This document shows, in pieces, positions 1 to 6,621 of a stretch of DNA of 28,777 bases. This DNA is from Kiritimatiellia bacterium. GTDB taxonomy: Bacteria; Verrucomicrobiota; Kiritimatiellia; RFP12; UBA1067. Position 1 is the stretch's first letter. Each line of letters starts with the position of its first letter. Below the pieces are notes generated by a model, which ran no database searches, was not told where the DNA came from, and saw only the letters and a program-made list of their open reading frames with translations. The stretch covers positions 1-28,777 of the forward strand of contig CAAFYT010000070.1 in NCBI GenBank assembly GCA_900767325.1, written 5' to 3'. The translations under genes were made by a program, and so were the position numbers.

Positions 1-332
1 GTAATGCGGTCGCGAACCTCCTTCACGGTCGCGACCGGCGAGGCATGGGCGTTGATCTCCGGCGTGCGAATGCAATTGCCCGGCGCCTCGCCCCCGACAA
101 AGTAGGCGATCGCCTCTCCTTCGGGACGGCACTCGATCTCGACCTCCTTCGCGAAGGCGGCCACGGCCGCCGGATCGGACGTCTCGACGCCGTGCTCCAG
201 GCATTGCCAGGTCATGATGCGGTAGAGCGCGCCCGAATCGACGTGCAGGTAGCCGAGCTTCCTGCCGACGAGGCGCGAAACGGACGATTTGCCGGCCCCG
301 CTGGGGCCATCGATTGCGATGACGTTAGCCAT
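1..332 (-). CDS. cmk: Cytidylate kinase, N-terminal part (cut by window edge)
   Basis: Cytidylate kinase transfers phosphate from ATP to CMP or dCMP in the cytosol, feeding CTP and dCTP synthesis. Read from an ATG at 332, the protein begins MANVIAIDGPSGAGKSSVSR, with the P-loop GPSGAGKS at residues 8-15. It continues with LGYLHVDSGALYR, the NMP-binding segment typical of Cmk. About 110 residues are visible and the rest lies left of base 1. The start overlaps the last 8 bases of the exchanger gene upstream, and AGGAG lies 4-5 bases before the ATG, so the two are probably co-transcribed and translationally coupled. The shikimate kinase and adenylate kinase families share the P-loop, but the DGPSGAGKS and DSGALYR combination is specific to Cmk. 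Confidence 0.93.
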   Translation of the reverse strand, partial: MANVIAIDGPSGAGKSSVSRLVGRKLGYLHVDSGALYRIMTWQCLEHGVETSDPAAVAAFAKEVEIECRPEGEAIAYFVGGEAPGNCIRTPEINAHASPVATVKEVRDRI

Positions 333-1386
333 GAGTCTCCTGATAGAACATCAGCACGGTGTAGGCGACGAACGAAAGGATCCAGGCCCACGCCTCACGG
401 CGCTGGATCGCCCCCGGCCACCTGGGATGACGCCAGTTGAGGCCGAAGAGCAGAATGGAGAACGAAAGCGCCGCGACGTAGGGCAGGTCGCGCGTCAGCA
501 CATAGCGCGAGAACGCCGGCGCGTTCCCGACCGGGTAGAGCGGCGAGATCACCGTCGCCAGCCCCACGACCGCCAGCGTGTTGAAGAGATTCGAGCCGAT
601 GATGTTCCCCAAGACGAACTCGTGCTCGCCGCGCCGCGCCGAGGCGATGGCGCTCGCCAGCTCGGGGAGCGACGTTCCCGCCGCCACGATCGTCAGCCCG
701 ATCACCAGATCGCTCACGCCCATGAACTTGGCGAAGTCCACCGCGCCCCAGACCAGCAGGTGCGACGAGCCGATGAGAAGCCCCAGCCCCGCCACCACCT
801 TGCCGAACGCGACCCACAGCCGAATGCGGGCGATTTGCCGATAGCGCGGGTCGAGCTTCCACTTCGCGTCGAGCCGATCCTCCGCCTCCTTCACGCCAGC
901 GGCATCGTCGCCCTCCTTCTGGCGCTGGTCGTACCAGCAGTAGACCGGCAGGATCACGACGAACGCGCCCAGCAAGGTCCACGCCTCCAGCCGCGTGCAG
1001 ACGCCGTCGGAAAGGACCCAGAGCGAAAAGAGCGTGATCAGCGTCAGCCCCGGCCCCGCCACGAACGACACCGCGGGCCGGACGACGAGCGGAAAGATCA
1101 GAACCGAGATGCCGAGGATCATCGCGATGTTGAACGCGCAGCTCCCGTAGGCATTGCCCAGCGAGAGGTTGGCGTGGCCCGACAGCCCCGACATGACCGA
1201 AACGCACAGCTCCGGCGCGCTCGTTCCGAAGCCGATGATCACCATGCCGATCACGAACGGCGAAATGCCGAGGGCCTTCGCCAACGACGCCGCGCCATCC
1301 ACGAAGACATCGCTCGACCACGCCAGAACGGCCAATCCGCCCAGCATGAACACGAGCGACAGGAAAAATGGTATGTCGGTATACAT
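325..1386 (-). CDS. Na+/Ca2+ exchanger (CaCA superfamily, YrbG-like)
   Basis: A 353-residue inner-membrane antiporter of the calcium/cation exchanger family, expected to export Ca2+ against Na+ or H+. It has two inverted alpha-repeats, as the family requires. The first carries GFGTSAPE at residues 52-59, the second AAGTSLPE at 235-242, and the Glu of each is the expected ion ligand. Each repeat is followed by an LGN..GS motif (around 77-82 and 259-265). About ten hydrophobic segments flank a charged cytosolic loop near residues 155-190. The length is normal for bacterial YrbG-type members. The ATG at 1386 lies only 12 bases after an extended -10 element and has no Shine-Dalgarno. The ion specificity cannot be read from sequence. 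Confidence 0.92.
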   Translation of the reverse strand: MYTDIPFFLSLVFMLGGLAVLAWSSDVFVDGAASLAKALGISPFVIGMVIIGFGTSAPELCVSVMSGLSGHANLSLGNAYGSCAFNIAMILGISVLIFPLVVRPAVSFVAGPGLTLITLFSLWVLSDGVCTRLEAWTLLGAFVVILPVYCWYDQRQKEGDDAAGVKEAEDRLDAKWKLDPRYRQIARIRLWVAFGKVVAGLGLLIGSSHLLVWGAVDFAKFMGVSDLVIGLTIVAAGTSLPELASAIASARRGEHEFVLGNIIGSNLFNTLAVVGLATVISPLYPVGNAPAFSRYVLTRDLPYVAALSFSILLFGLNWRHPRWPGAIQRREAWAWILSFVAYTVLMFYQETHG

Positions 1387-1398
1387 CGAACGGACGCT

Positions 1399-1407
1399 AT
1401 TATATCA
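1399..1407 (-). promoter_or_regulatory. Extended -10 promoter of the exchanger-cmk unit
   Basis: On the minus strand TGATATAAT lies 12 bases before the exchanger ATG. The TGA at its upstream end is also the stop codon of the U32 gene. There is no clear -35. A start about 7 bases past the -10 would give a leader of roughly 5 bases. Confidence 0.75.
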
Positions 1408-2640
1408 TATTTTCCGCGTCTCGACGAAGAACACCTTGTCGCCCACGCGGCAACGCGGACAGACGAACGTCACCCACGAGCCCTTCTCCGCCGTTCCGAC
1501 GACCTCCTCGTCGCGGCGCAGCTCGCCCGCCGTCATCTCGACAACGCCTGTCGTCGGCCCGTGGATCTGGATCGCGTCGCCGCTTCTCAGCGCGTGATCC
1601 TGAATGCGGACTTGCGCGATGCCGGCCTTGGTGAAGTAGTCGATCACGACGCCCACATGGCGCTTCACCGTAGTCGAGAGCGAATCCTCCGAATCCGTGA
1701 ACTGGTCCACACCGGGACGACCGAAGTAGAGCCCGTCGGAGAATTCGCGGTGGAAGACGCGCTTCACCGACTCCGTCAGCTCCGCCACCAGCTGCGGCGT
1801 GTACGCACCGCCGACCACCGCGTCAATGGCGCGCCGATAGGCGGCCGTGACCGTGCGGACGTAGTTGGCGTTGCGCGCCCGGCCCTCGATCTTGAACGAC
1901 GCGATGCCCGCGGCCATCAGACGGTCGACGAAGCCGAGCGAGCAGAGGTCGCGCGCGCTCAACACGGTGTGCGGTTCGACGAGAAAGGCCGTATCCGACT
2001 CGTGCACGGGGCGGCCTTCGGCATCCGCGTAGAAATCCACCGCCTTCACCAGGAAGCGCCGCCGACAGGGCTGGTTGCACTCGCCCCGGCACGCGCTCTT
2101 GCCGAACGCGCTGTGGCTCATGAAGCACCGCCCCGATTCCGCCACGCACTGCGCGCCGTGGACGAAGCACTCCACCTCCGCGCCCGTCCTGCGGACGATC
2201 TCCTTGACCTCGCCCAGCGTGCATTCGCGCGCCAACACGACGCGCGAGGCGCCTTGCGACACGAGGAAGCGCACCGCCTCGGAATTCGAGGTGGACATCT
2301 GCGTGGAGACGTGGAAGGCAACGCCATGCCGGCGACAGAGCGAGATCACCCCCCAATCCGACACGATGAACGCATCGACGAAGGGCCTGGCGGCGAGAAT
2401 GACGCGCTCAACCTCGTCCAGCTCGCCCTCGAACATGATCGCGTTCAGCGTGAGGTAGCGCCGGACCGCGCCGCAGCGCCGCACGATCTCGGGCAGATCC
2501 TCGACCTTGAAGTTCACGCCGCTGCGCGCACGCATGTTGAAGGTTCCGAGACCGAAGTACACCGCATCCGCACCGGCGTCGAGCGCCGCCTGCAGACAGA
2601 TGAAATCCCCCGCGGGGGCGAGAAGTTCTGGCTTGTTCAT
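1405..2640 (-). CDS. Peptidase U32 family protein (TrhP/YegQ-like tRNA hydroxylation factor)
   Basis: A 411-residue U32-family protein. Relatives such as TrhP (YegQ) and RlhA act in prephenate-dependent hydroxylation of tRNA or rRNA; others in the family were called collagenases. The N-terminus PELLAPAGD is the usual start of the TIM-barrel-like domain. The U32 signature spans residues 156-192 (EVECFVHGAQC, SGRC, SAC, RGEC, QPCRRR), with Cys at 165, 172, 184, 188 and 192. Some of these are candidate iron-sulfur ligands. The length is close to E. coli YegQ (about 450) though shorter, so the exact substrate is open. The ATG at 2640 sits 11 bases from an extended -10 shared back-to-back with dinB. 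The last codons run into the promoter of the next gene. Confidence 0.88.
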   Translation of the reverse strand: MNKPELLAPAGDFICLQAALDAGADAVYFGLGTFNMRARSGVNFKVEDLPEIVRRCGAVRRYLTLNAIMFEGELDEVERVILAARPFVDAFIVSDWGVISLCRRHGVAFHVSTQMSTSNSEAVRFLVSQGASRVVLARECTLGEVKEIVRRTGAEVECFVHGAQCVAESGRCFMSHSAFGKSACRGECNQPCRRRFLVKAVDFYADAEGRPVHESDTAFLVEPHTVLSARDLCSLGFVDRLMAAGIASFKIEGRARNANYVRTVTAAYRRAIDAVVGGAYTPQLVAELTESVKRVFHREFSDGLYFGRPGVDQFTDSEDSLSTTVKRHVGVVIDYFTKAGIAQVRIQDHALRSGDAIQIHGPTTGVVEMTAGELRRDEEVVGTAEKGSWVTFVCPRCRVGDKVFFVETRKI

Positions 2641-2651
2641 CGTTTGCGTCT

Positions 2652-2660
2652 ATTATACCA
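2652..2660 (-). promoter_or_regulatory. Extended -10 promoter of the U32 gene
   Basis: The minus strand reads TGGTATAAT, ending 11 bases before the ATG at 2640. It forms one half of a symmetric divergent promoter with dinB. There is no Shine-Dalgarno between it and the start. Confidence 0.8.
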
Positions 2661-2671
2661 TAAATGGTATA
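2654..2671. repeat. Inverted repeat joining two divergent promoters
   Basis: TATACCAT at 2654-2661 and ATGGTATA at 2664-2671 are perfect reverse complements with a 2-base spacer. The repeat arises because the extended -10 elements of the U32 gene and dinB face away from each other. It could also be an operator, but the promoter consensus alone explains the symmetry. Confidence 0.75.
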
Positions 2672-2673
2672 CT
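2665..2673 (+). promoter_or_regulatory. Extended -10 promoter of dinB
   Basis: The plus strand reads TGGTATACT, ending 6 bases before the dinB ATG at 2680. Transcription starting 6-7 bases past the -10 would begin at or within a base of the A of the ATG, giving a leaderless mRNA. TTGCGT at 2644-2649, with an 18-base spacer, is a weak -35 candidate. Confidence 0.78.
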
Positions 2674-2679
2674 TCAGAC

Positions 2680-3834
2680 ATGGCGACGATCCTCCACGTC
2701 GATATGGACGCGTTCTTCGCGTCGGTCGAGATGCTGCACCATCCCGAATGGCGCGACAAGCCCGTCATCGTCGGTTCGGGGCCGCACGAGCGGGGCGTCG
2801 TCTCGACCTGCAACTACATCGCCCGCCACTTCGGCGTCCGCTCCGCGCTGCCCTCTCGAACCGCCTACGAGCGCTGTCCGCAGGCGATCTTCGTACGTCC
2901 GCATATGGAGCTCTACGAGGAGGTCTCGCGCCAGGCCTTCGAGGTATTCGGCCACTACACGCCGTTCGTCGAGGGCGTCAGCATCGACGAGGCGTTCCTC
3001 GACATCAGCGGCTCGATCCACCTCCACGGTTCCGCGCGCGCGCTCGGGGAGGCGCTGCGCCGCGAGATCGCCGCGACCTGCGGCGTGACCTGTTCCGTCG
3101 GCATCGCCGCGAACCGGCTGATGGCGAAGATCGGCTCGGAGGAGAACAAGCCCGACGGCCTGACGCTGATGCCCACCGATCCGAAGGCCGTGGCGGAGTT
3201 CCTGCGACCGAAGCCCATCGGCATTCTCTGGGGCATCGGCAAGAAGACGGAGGAGGTTCTGCGTCCCTACGGGCTGGCGACCTGCGGGGATCTCCAGAAA
3301 CTTCCCCTCGAACAGCTGGCGACGATCCTCGGCTCGCATCACGCGGCCGAGACGCTGCACGACCACGCCTTCGGCCTCTCGGACGATCGCGTCTACTGGG
3401 AGGCCGAGGCGGAGAAGTCGGTCTCGCGCGAATACACGTTCCCGCAGGACGAGACGGACCGGCCGAAGATCCGCGCGCGCCTCATCCGCCTCGTCGCGGA
3501 GGTCGGCGCGCGCTTTCGCTCGGAGACGCGCTGGGCGCGCACGGCGCGCATCAAGCTGCGCAACCCGGCCTTCGAGACGATCACCCGCCAGGCGTCCTTC
3601 GACGCGCCCGCGCGCGACGACATCTCCTTCCGCGAAAAGGCCCTTGAGCTCTTCGACCGCGAGGCGATCGGCGCGGTGCGGCTCATCGGCTTCGGCGTGA
3701 CGAATCTCCAGAACCACCCGGGCGAACCGACGCCCTCGCTCTTCGCCGACCCCGACGAAGAGCGGCGCCGCAAGCGCGAGCGGCTTTCGTCCGCCCTCGA
3801 CGCGCTGCGGCGGCGCGGCTACCTCGATCAGTAG
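2680..3834 (+). CDS. dinB: DNA polymerase IV (Y-family translesion polymerase)
   Basis: A 384-residue Y-family polymerase that copies past damaged bases in an error-prone way. The catalytic carboxylates are present: D8 in HVDMDAFFASVE, and D103 and E104 in SIDEAFLD. CSVGIAANRLMAK at 138-150 is the usual palm motif. FF at 12-13 covers the steric-gate position. The little-finger domain fills the C-terminal third. The tail ends with PSLF followed by a charged stretch, which may be a weak beta-clamp motif. The start is the ATG at 2680, because family homology begins there and a promoter lies 6 bases upstream. The frame is open further upstream only by chance. It is the only plus-strand gene here and ends 7 bases inside the convergent LUD gene. 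No LexA box was recognised. Confidence 0.96.
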   Translation: MATILHVDMDAFFASVEMLHHPEWRDKPVIVGSGPHERGVVSTCNYIARHFGVRSALPSRTAYERCPQAIFVRPHMELYEEVSRQAFEVFGHYTPFVEGVSIDEAFLDISGSIHLHGSARALGEALRREIAATCGVTCSVGIAANRLMAKIGSEENKPDGLTLMPTDPKAVAEFLRPKPIGILWGIGKKTEEVLRPYGLATCGDLQKLPLEQLATILGSHHAAETLHDHAFGLSDDRVYWEAEAEKSVSREYTFPQDETDRPKIRARLIRLVAEVGARFRSETRWARTARIKLRNPAFETITRQASFDAPARDDISFREKALELFDREAIGAVRLIGFGVTNLQNHPGEPTPSLFADPDEERRRKRERLSSALDALRRRGYLDQ

Positions 3835-4391
3835 CCGAGGTCCGCGTCCACCAGGATCACGAGCGTCGGCGTGTGCGTCGGCGCGCGGTCGAAGATCGCC
3901 GTCACCTTGCAGATGCGGTCGGGCGAATCGCAATCGGCGCAGACGCCGAGCTCCGCGCACGGCGTCTTGCGGGCGAGGCGTTTGCAGTTCGGCGGACACG
4001 CGAACTTCTTCGCGCGGACGATCGCCTCCAGCGCGCCCCCGGCGACGAGCTTGTTGCGCCCCACGACATACACCACGCGCTTCGGCCCGTAGATCGACGC
4101 CGCCACGCGGTTGCCCGTGCCGTCGATGTTGACGATGAGGCCGTCTTCGGTCATCGCATTGGCGGAGAGGAGGAAGAGATCCATGATCAGCTGATGGTCG
4201 CAGATCCGCTTGCCGCTCGCCTCCAGCCGTGCGCGAACGCCGATCTCCTTCAGCGTCTCCGAGCCGCCCCAGCCGACGGAAGCGGCCTTCTCCGCCTCCT
4301 TCATCACGAGAGCCGCCGCCTCTTCCTTCGTGGCAACCGCCACCGCCTCATAGCCGCGCCGCTTCAGCGCCGCGATCGTCTTGTCGTACAT
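3828..4391 (-). CDS. LUD-domain protein (LutC/YkgG family, DUF162)
   Basis: A 187-residue stand-alone LUD-domain protein. The family includes LutC of the L-lactate oxidising LutABC complex, and many short members have no known reaction. Family motifs are present: GWGGSETLKEIG at 40-51, and a central block at 79-98 containing TEDG, NIDGTGNR and VAA. The C-terminal third has a Cys cluster at 132, 136, 145, 151, 154 and 161 that may bind metal or an iron-sulfur cluster. The ATG at 4391 has GGAGGT 5 bases upstream and overlaps the HAD stop by one base (TGATG), so the two are coupled. No lutA or lutB is in the window, so a lactate role is not supported. The stop overlaps that of dinB tail-to-tail. 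Confidence 0.87.
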   Translation of the reverse strand: MYDKTIAALKRRGYEAVAVATKEEAAALVMKEAEKAASVGWGGSETLKEIGVRARLEASGKRICDHQLIMDLFLLSANAMTEDGLIVNIDGTGNRVAASIYGPKRVVYVVGRNKLVAGGALEAIVRAKKFACPPNCKRLARKTPCAELGVCADCDSPDRICKVTAIFDRAPTHTPTLVILVDADLGY

Positions 4392-5035
4392 CAGACACCT
4401 CCTTGTTTGCCGATCAGTTCCTCGAAATCGCGCTCCACCTGCCCGTTGGATTCGAAGCGGATCGCCCGCCAGCCCTGCCGGCGCGCGCCCTCGCAATTCG
4501 CCTCCACGTCGTCCACGAAGCAGATCTCGCCCGCCGCCGCGCCCAGTCTCTCCTGCAATCGCCGGTAGATGCGCGGCTGCGGCTTGAACATCCGCTCCTC
4601 GCCCGAGATGAGATGCGCCTCCGTCAGCGCGAGGAACTCGGCGTACGCGACGCGGAACTTCGGCGCGAACTCGGGCGGCATGTTGGTCAATACGGCGAGC
4701 CGATAGCCGCGCGACTTGAGCGCGCGCATCCAGGCGAGCGTCCGCGGATTGGCGCTCTCCGAAAGGTAGCTCCGGAAATCGTCCTCGATGATCCGCGCGC
4801 GGACATCTCGCGGCGGATCGGCTCCCGCATCCGCCCAGATGTTGTCGTACATCTCCGCGGCCGTGATGAAGCCGCCATCCATCAGCCGACGATAGCGCGC
4901 GAAGCCGTCCGCGAGCGTCTCCCACGAAATGCCCGTTCCGGCGATTGCCGCGCGCACATGCTCGGGCATCGTGGTCGTTGTCATCACGCCACCGAAGTCG
5001 AAGACCACGACCGCTATCCTGCTCGTCTCTTTCAT
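4391..5035 (-). CDS. HAD-superfamily hydrolase, subfamily IA
   Basis: A 214-residue haloacid-dehalogenase-type hydrolase, most likely a small-molecule phosphatase. Motif I is VFDFGGV with nucleophile D13. The second Asp of the usual DxD is replaced by Gly, as in YihX-like members whose motif reads FDxGGV or FDxGNV. Motif II is LTNMP near 116-120. Motif III is the Lys in RMFKPQP near 151. Motif IV is FVDDVEAN near 173-180. An alpha-helical cap lies between motifs I and II. The ATG at 5035 is 6 bases after an extended -10, so the mRNA is probably leaderless. The substrate is unknown. It follows the thiamine-uptake genes but has its own promoter, so a link to thiamine phosphates is only a guess. 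Confidence 0.87.
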   Translation of the reverse strand: MKETSRIAVVVFDFGGVMTTTTMPEHVRAAIAGTGISWETLADGFARYRRLMDGGFITAAEMYDNIWADAGADPPRDVRARIIEDDFRSYLSESANPRTLAWMRALKSRGYRLAVLTNMPPEFAPKFRVAYAEFLALTEAHLISGEERMFKPQPRIYRRLQERLGAAAGEICFVDDVEANCEGARRQGWRAIRFESNGQVERDFEELIGKQGGV

Positions 5036-5041
5036 GACCGT

Positions 5042-5050
5042 ATTATACCA
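5042..5050 (-). promoter_or_regulatory. Extended -10 promoter of the HAD-LUD unit, inside pnuT
   Basis: TGGTATAAT on the minus strand ends 6 bases before the HAD ATG. The pnuT stop codon TAA (5043-5045) is part of this -10, so the last pnuT codons and the promoter are the same bases. GCGACA, 18 bases upstream, is a weak -35. Confidence 0.82.
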
Positions 5051-5705
5051 ATTTTTGGCGCTTCATGTCGCCAACCCAGAGTCCGAAGAGATAGAGGCCG
5101 TCGACAAGAAAGAGCGTCCACATCGCCAGGATGGCCATCGACCCCGAGCCCGCCTTCCACCACATCGCCAGTTCGACCGCGTCCACGGCGATCCACATCA
5201 CCCATTGCTCGATGCAGCGGCGAACCGTCAGGATCATCGCGGCGATCGACAGGACGTTGGTGAACGCATCGCAGAGCGGCCGGCTTCCGTTCAGCGCGAC
5301 AAGCACCGTCCAGAGCGCAGCCGTCGCCACGATCAGCGCCGCGCTCCAGACAAGACGCTCGCGCGCCGACAGGCGCGTGCGCACGATCTCCTTGCGTCCG
5401 ACGAGATTCCGCCGCCAGCAGACGAGCCCGGGGAACATCATCACGAAGTAGTAGAGATTGAGCGCCATGTCGCCGTAGTAGCCCCAGCGGAACGAGAGAT
5501 AGGCGTAGAGCGGGGCGTTGACGAGCCCGAAGGCGTAGCAGGCGATGAACCCCCTTCCGGCCAGCATCGTGTACATCATGCCCGTGGCGGCGGCAACGAG
5601 GGAAAGCGAGGAATGGGGCACGTCGCCCGCATCCCACCAGGTCAGCGAAACCGCCGTGATCGCCGCGACGCTGCCCGCGGCCCAGATCGGGAAAAGGCCC
5701 TTCAA
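5043..5705 (-). CDS. pnuT: PnuC-family permease, probable thiamine transporter PnuT
   Basis: A 220-residue inner-membrane protein of the PnuC family, which transports vitamins such as nicotinamide riboside, riboflavin or thiamine by facilitated diffusion. There are about seven hydrophobic segments. The family block around residues 56-100 includes YAFGLVNAPLYAYLSFRWG, YGDMALN and YYFVMMFPG. Specificity is inferred from context: the gene directly follows a barrel-protein gene that carries a TPP riboswitch, the hallmark of PnuT in comparative genomics. The start is a TTG at 5705, overlapping the upstream TGA as TTGA and preceded by GGAGGT at 6 bases. No ATG lies nearby in frame before the homology. 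A nicotinamide riboside role is the alternative. The 3' end is overlapped by the next promoter. Confidence 0.85.
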   Translation of the reverse strand: MKGLFPIWAAGSVAAITAVSLTWWDAGDVPHSSLSLVAAATGMMYTMLAGRGFIACYAFGLVNAPLYAYLSFRWGYYGDMALNLYYFVMMFPGLVCWRRNLVGRKEIVRTRLSARERLVWSAALIVATAALWTVLVALNGSRPLCDAFTNVLSIAAMILTVRRCIEQWVMWIAVDAVELAMWWKAGSGSMAILAMWTLFLVDGLYLFGLWVGDMKRQKLV

Positions 5706-6526
5706 AACGCCACCTCCACTCCGACCGTTCCCCAGAGATGCTCCGTTGCATAGGAATCGTCGAGCTCCCTCACGGCCTGTCGAACGGACTCGTCCGTCAG
5801 CACCGCATACGCGACCTTGGCATGGGCGCCGAGGTTCTCGGTGAACCAGTAGGTGAGCGTGCCCGAAAGCTGCGCGAAGGTCACTCCCGCCGGCACGCTG
5901 CCGTCAAAGGGCGGATAGAGGCAGGCGTTGTAGTTCCGGTCGCCGCCGCCCGCGGAGAGATCGATCAGAAGCGACAGGCCGAGCGGCAGTTCGAAGCTGC
6001 GGCGCAGACCGCCGAGCAGCATCAGCCCATTGTAGACGAGATGGTCGTAATAGCATTCGACGTAGGGCGTGGCAATGCCGTTCTCAAGCGCCGCCTTGCC
6101 GCACCACTCGCCCATCGTGTGGTAGGAGGCGGCGAAATCGCCCTTCACACCTCCGTACACGTACCAGATGTGGCCGGCCTCGAGATTCGCCCGAACGCCG
6201 TCGCACAGATCGACGCCGAGCCGGTAGGCAACGCTCCAATCCCATTCGTTCACCCGCCGCATCACATCCTGCCGACGCGCGGTAAGGTCGCTGTTCTGCC
6301 ACACGCCGACGACGAGCGAGCCCCACCGGCGCGAACCGGCGCAAAGCTCCGCGTACGACCAAAGGCACGGTTCGTCGTTCTCCCGCGCGCCGTAGAGAAC
6401 GTAGCCGCTGGCAAGATCGACCGACGCGCATCCCCCGAGAGTGAACGCATCGTCGCCCTCGGCTGCCGCCCCGACGAGCGTTCCCATGACGACAGCCGAA
6501 ACGGCTGCAGACCTCAACTTCCTCAT
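5702..6526 (-). CDS. Predicted outer-membrane beta-barrel protein under TPP control
   Basis: A 274-residue protein that I do not recognise as a named family. It begins with a signal peptide, MRKLRSAAVSAVV followed by a small-residue stretch, with likely cleavage after GAAA near residue 22. The mature part is rich in alternating Tyr, Trp and Gly, as in beta-strands, and ends ...VGVEVAF. A C-terminal Phe is the usual BAM-recognition signal of outer-membrane barrels. It lacks TonB-box, plug and SusD features and is far shorter than a TonB receptor. The ATG at 6526 is chosen because AAAGGA sits 6 bases before it; the ATG at 6532 directly abuts that site. The TPP riboswitch upstream and pnuT downstream make it a candidate thiamine porin. 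That role is inference. Confidence 0.78.
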   Translation of the reverse strand: MRKLRSAAVSAVVMGTLVGAAAEGDDAFTLGGCASVDLASGYVLYGARENDEPCLWSYAELCAGSRRWGSLVVGVWQNSDLTARRQDVMRRVNEWDWSVAYRLGVDLCDGVRANLEAGHIWYVYGGVKGDFAASYHTMGEWCGKAALENGIATPYVECYYDHLVYNGLMLLGGLRRSFELPLGLSLLIDLSAGGGDRNYNACLYPPFDGSVPAGVTFAQLSGTLTYWFTENLGAHAKVAYAVLTDESVRQAVRELDDSYATEHLWGTVGVEVAF

Positions 6527-6532
6527 CTTCAT

Positions 6533-6613
6533 TCCTTTCGCGGGCATTACCCCGATCAAGTTTACTGGGTTTTCTCTCAGCATCGCGGCGGATCGCCGCG
6601 CAGCACCCCAAGG
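6533..6613 (-). promoter_or_regulatory. TPP (THI-element) riboswitch
   Basis: Read on the minus strand, the conserved thiamine-pyrophosphate aptamer parts occur in order. They are GGGGTGC (6609-6603), a GC-rich P3 hairpin (about 6601-6583), GCTGAGA (6581-6575), ACCC, CTTGATCGGG (6560-6551) and GTAATGCCCG (6550-6541), then GCGAAAGGA. The aptamer runs into AAAGGA, the ribosome-binding site of the barrel gene, and no terminator hairpin follows. Repression at translation initiation is therefore the likely mechanism. TPP binding would hide the AAAGGA and lower synthesis of the barrel protein and, by coupling, pnuT. Confidence 0.95.
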
Positions 6614-6621
6614 ATATCCAC

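Noticed and set aside
289..2679. Very long plus-strand open frame running into dinB
   Set aside because: It is antisense to the exchanger and U32 genes, which have clear family motifs. The Arg/Asp/His-rich translation is typical of GC-rich shadow frames. Real dinB starts at 2680.
5043..5705. PnuC as a nicotinamide riboside transporter
   Set aside because: It is possible by family, but the TPP riboswitch two genes' length upstream favours thiamine. It is kept only as an alternative.
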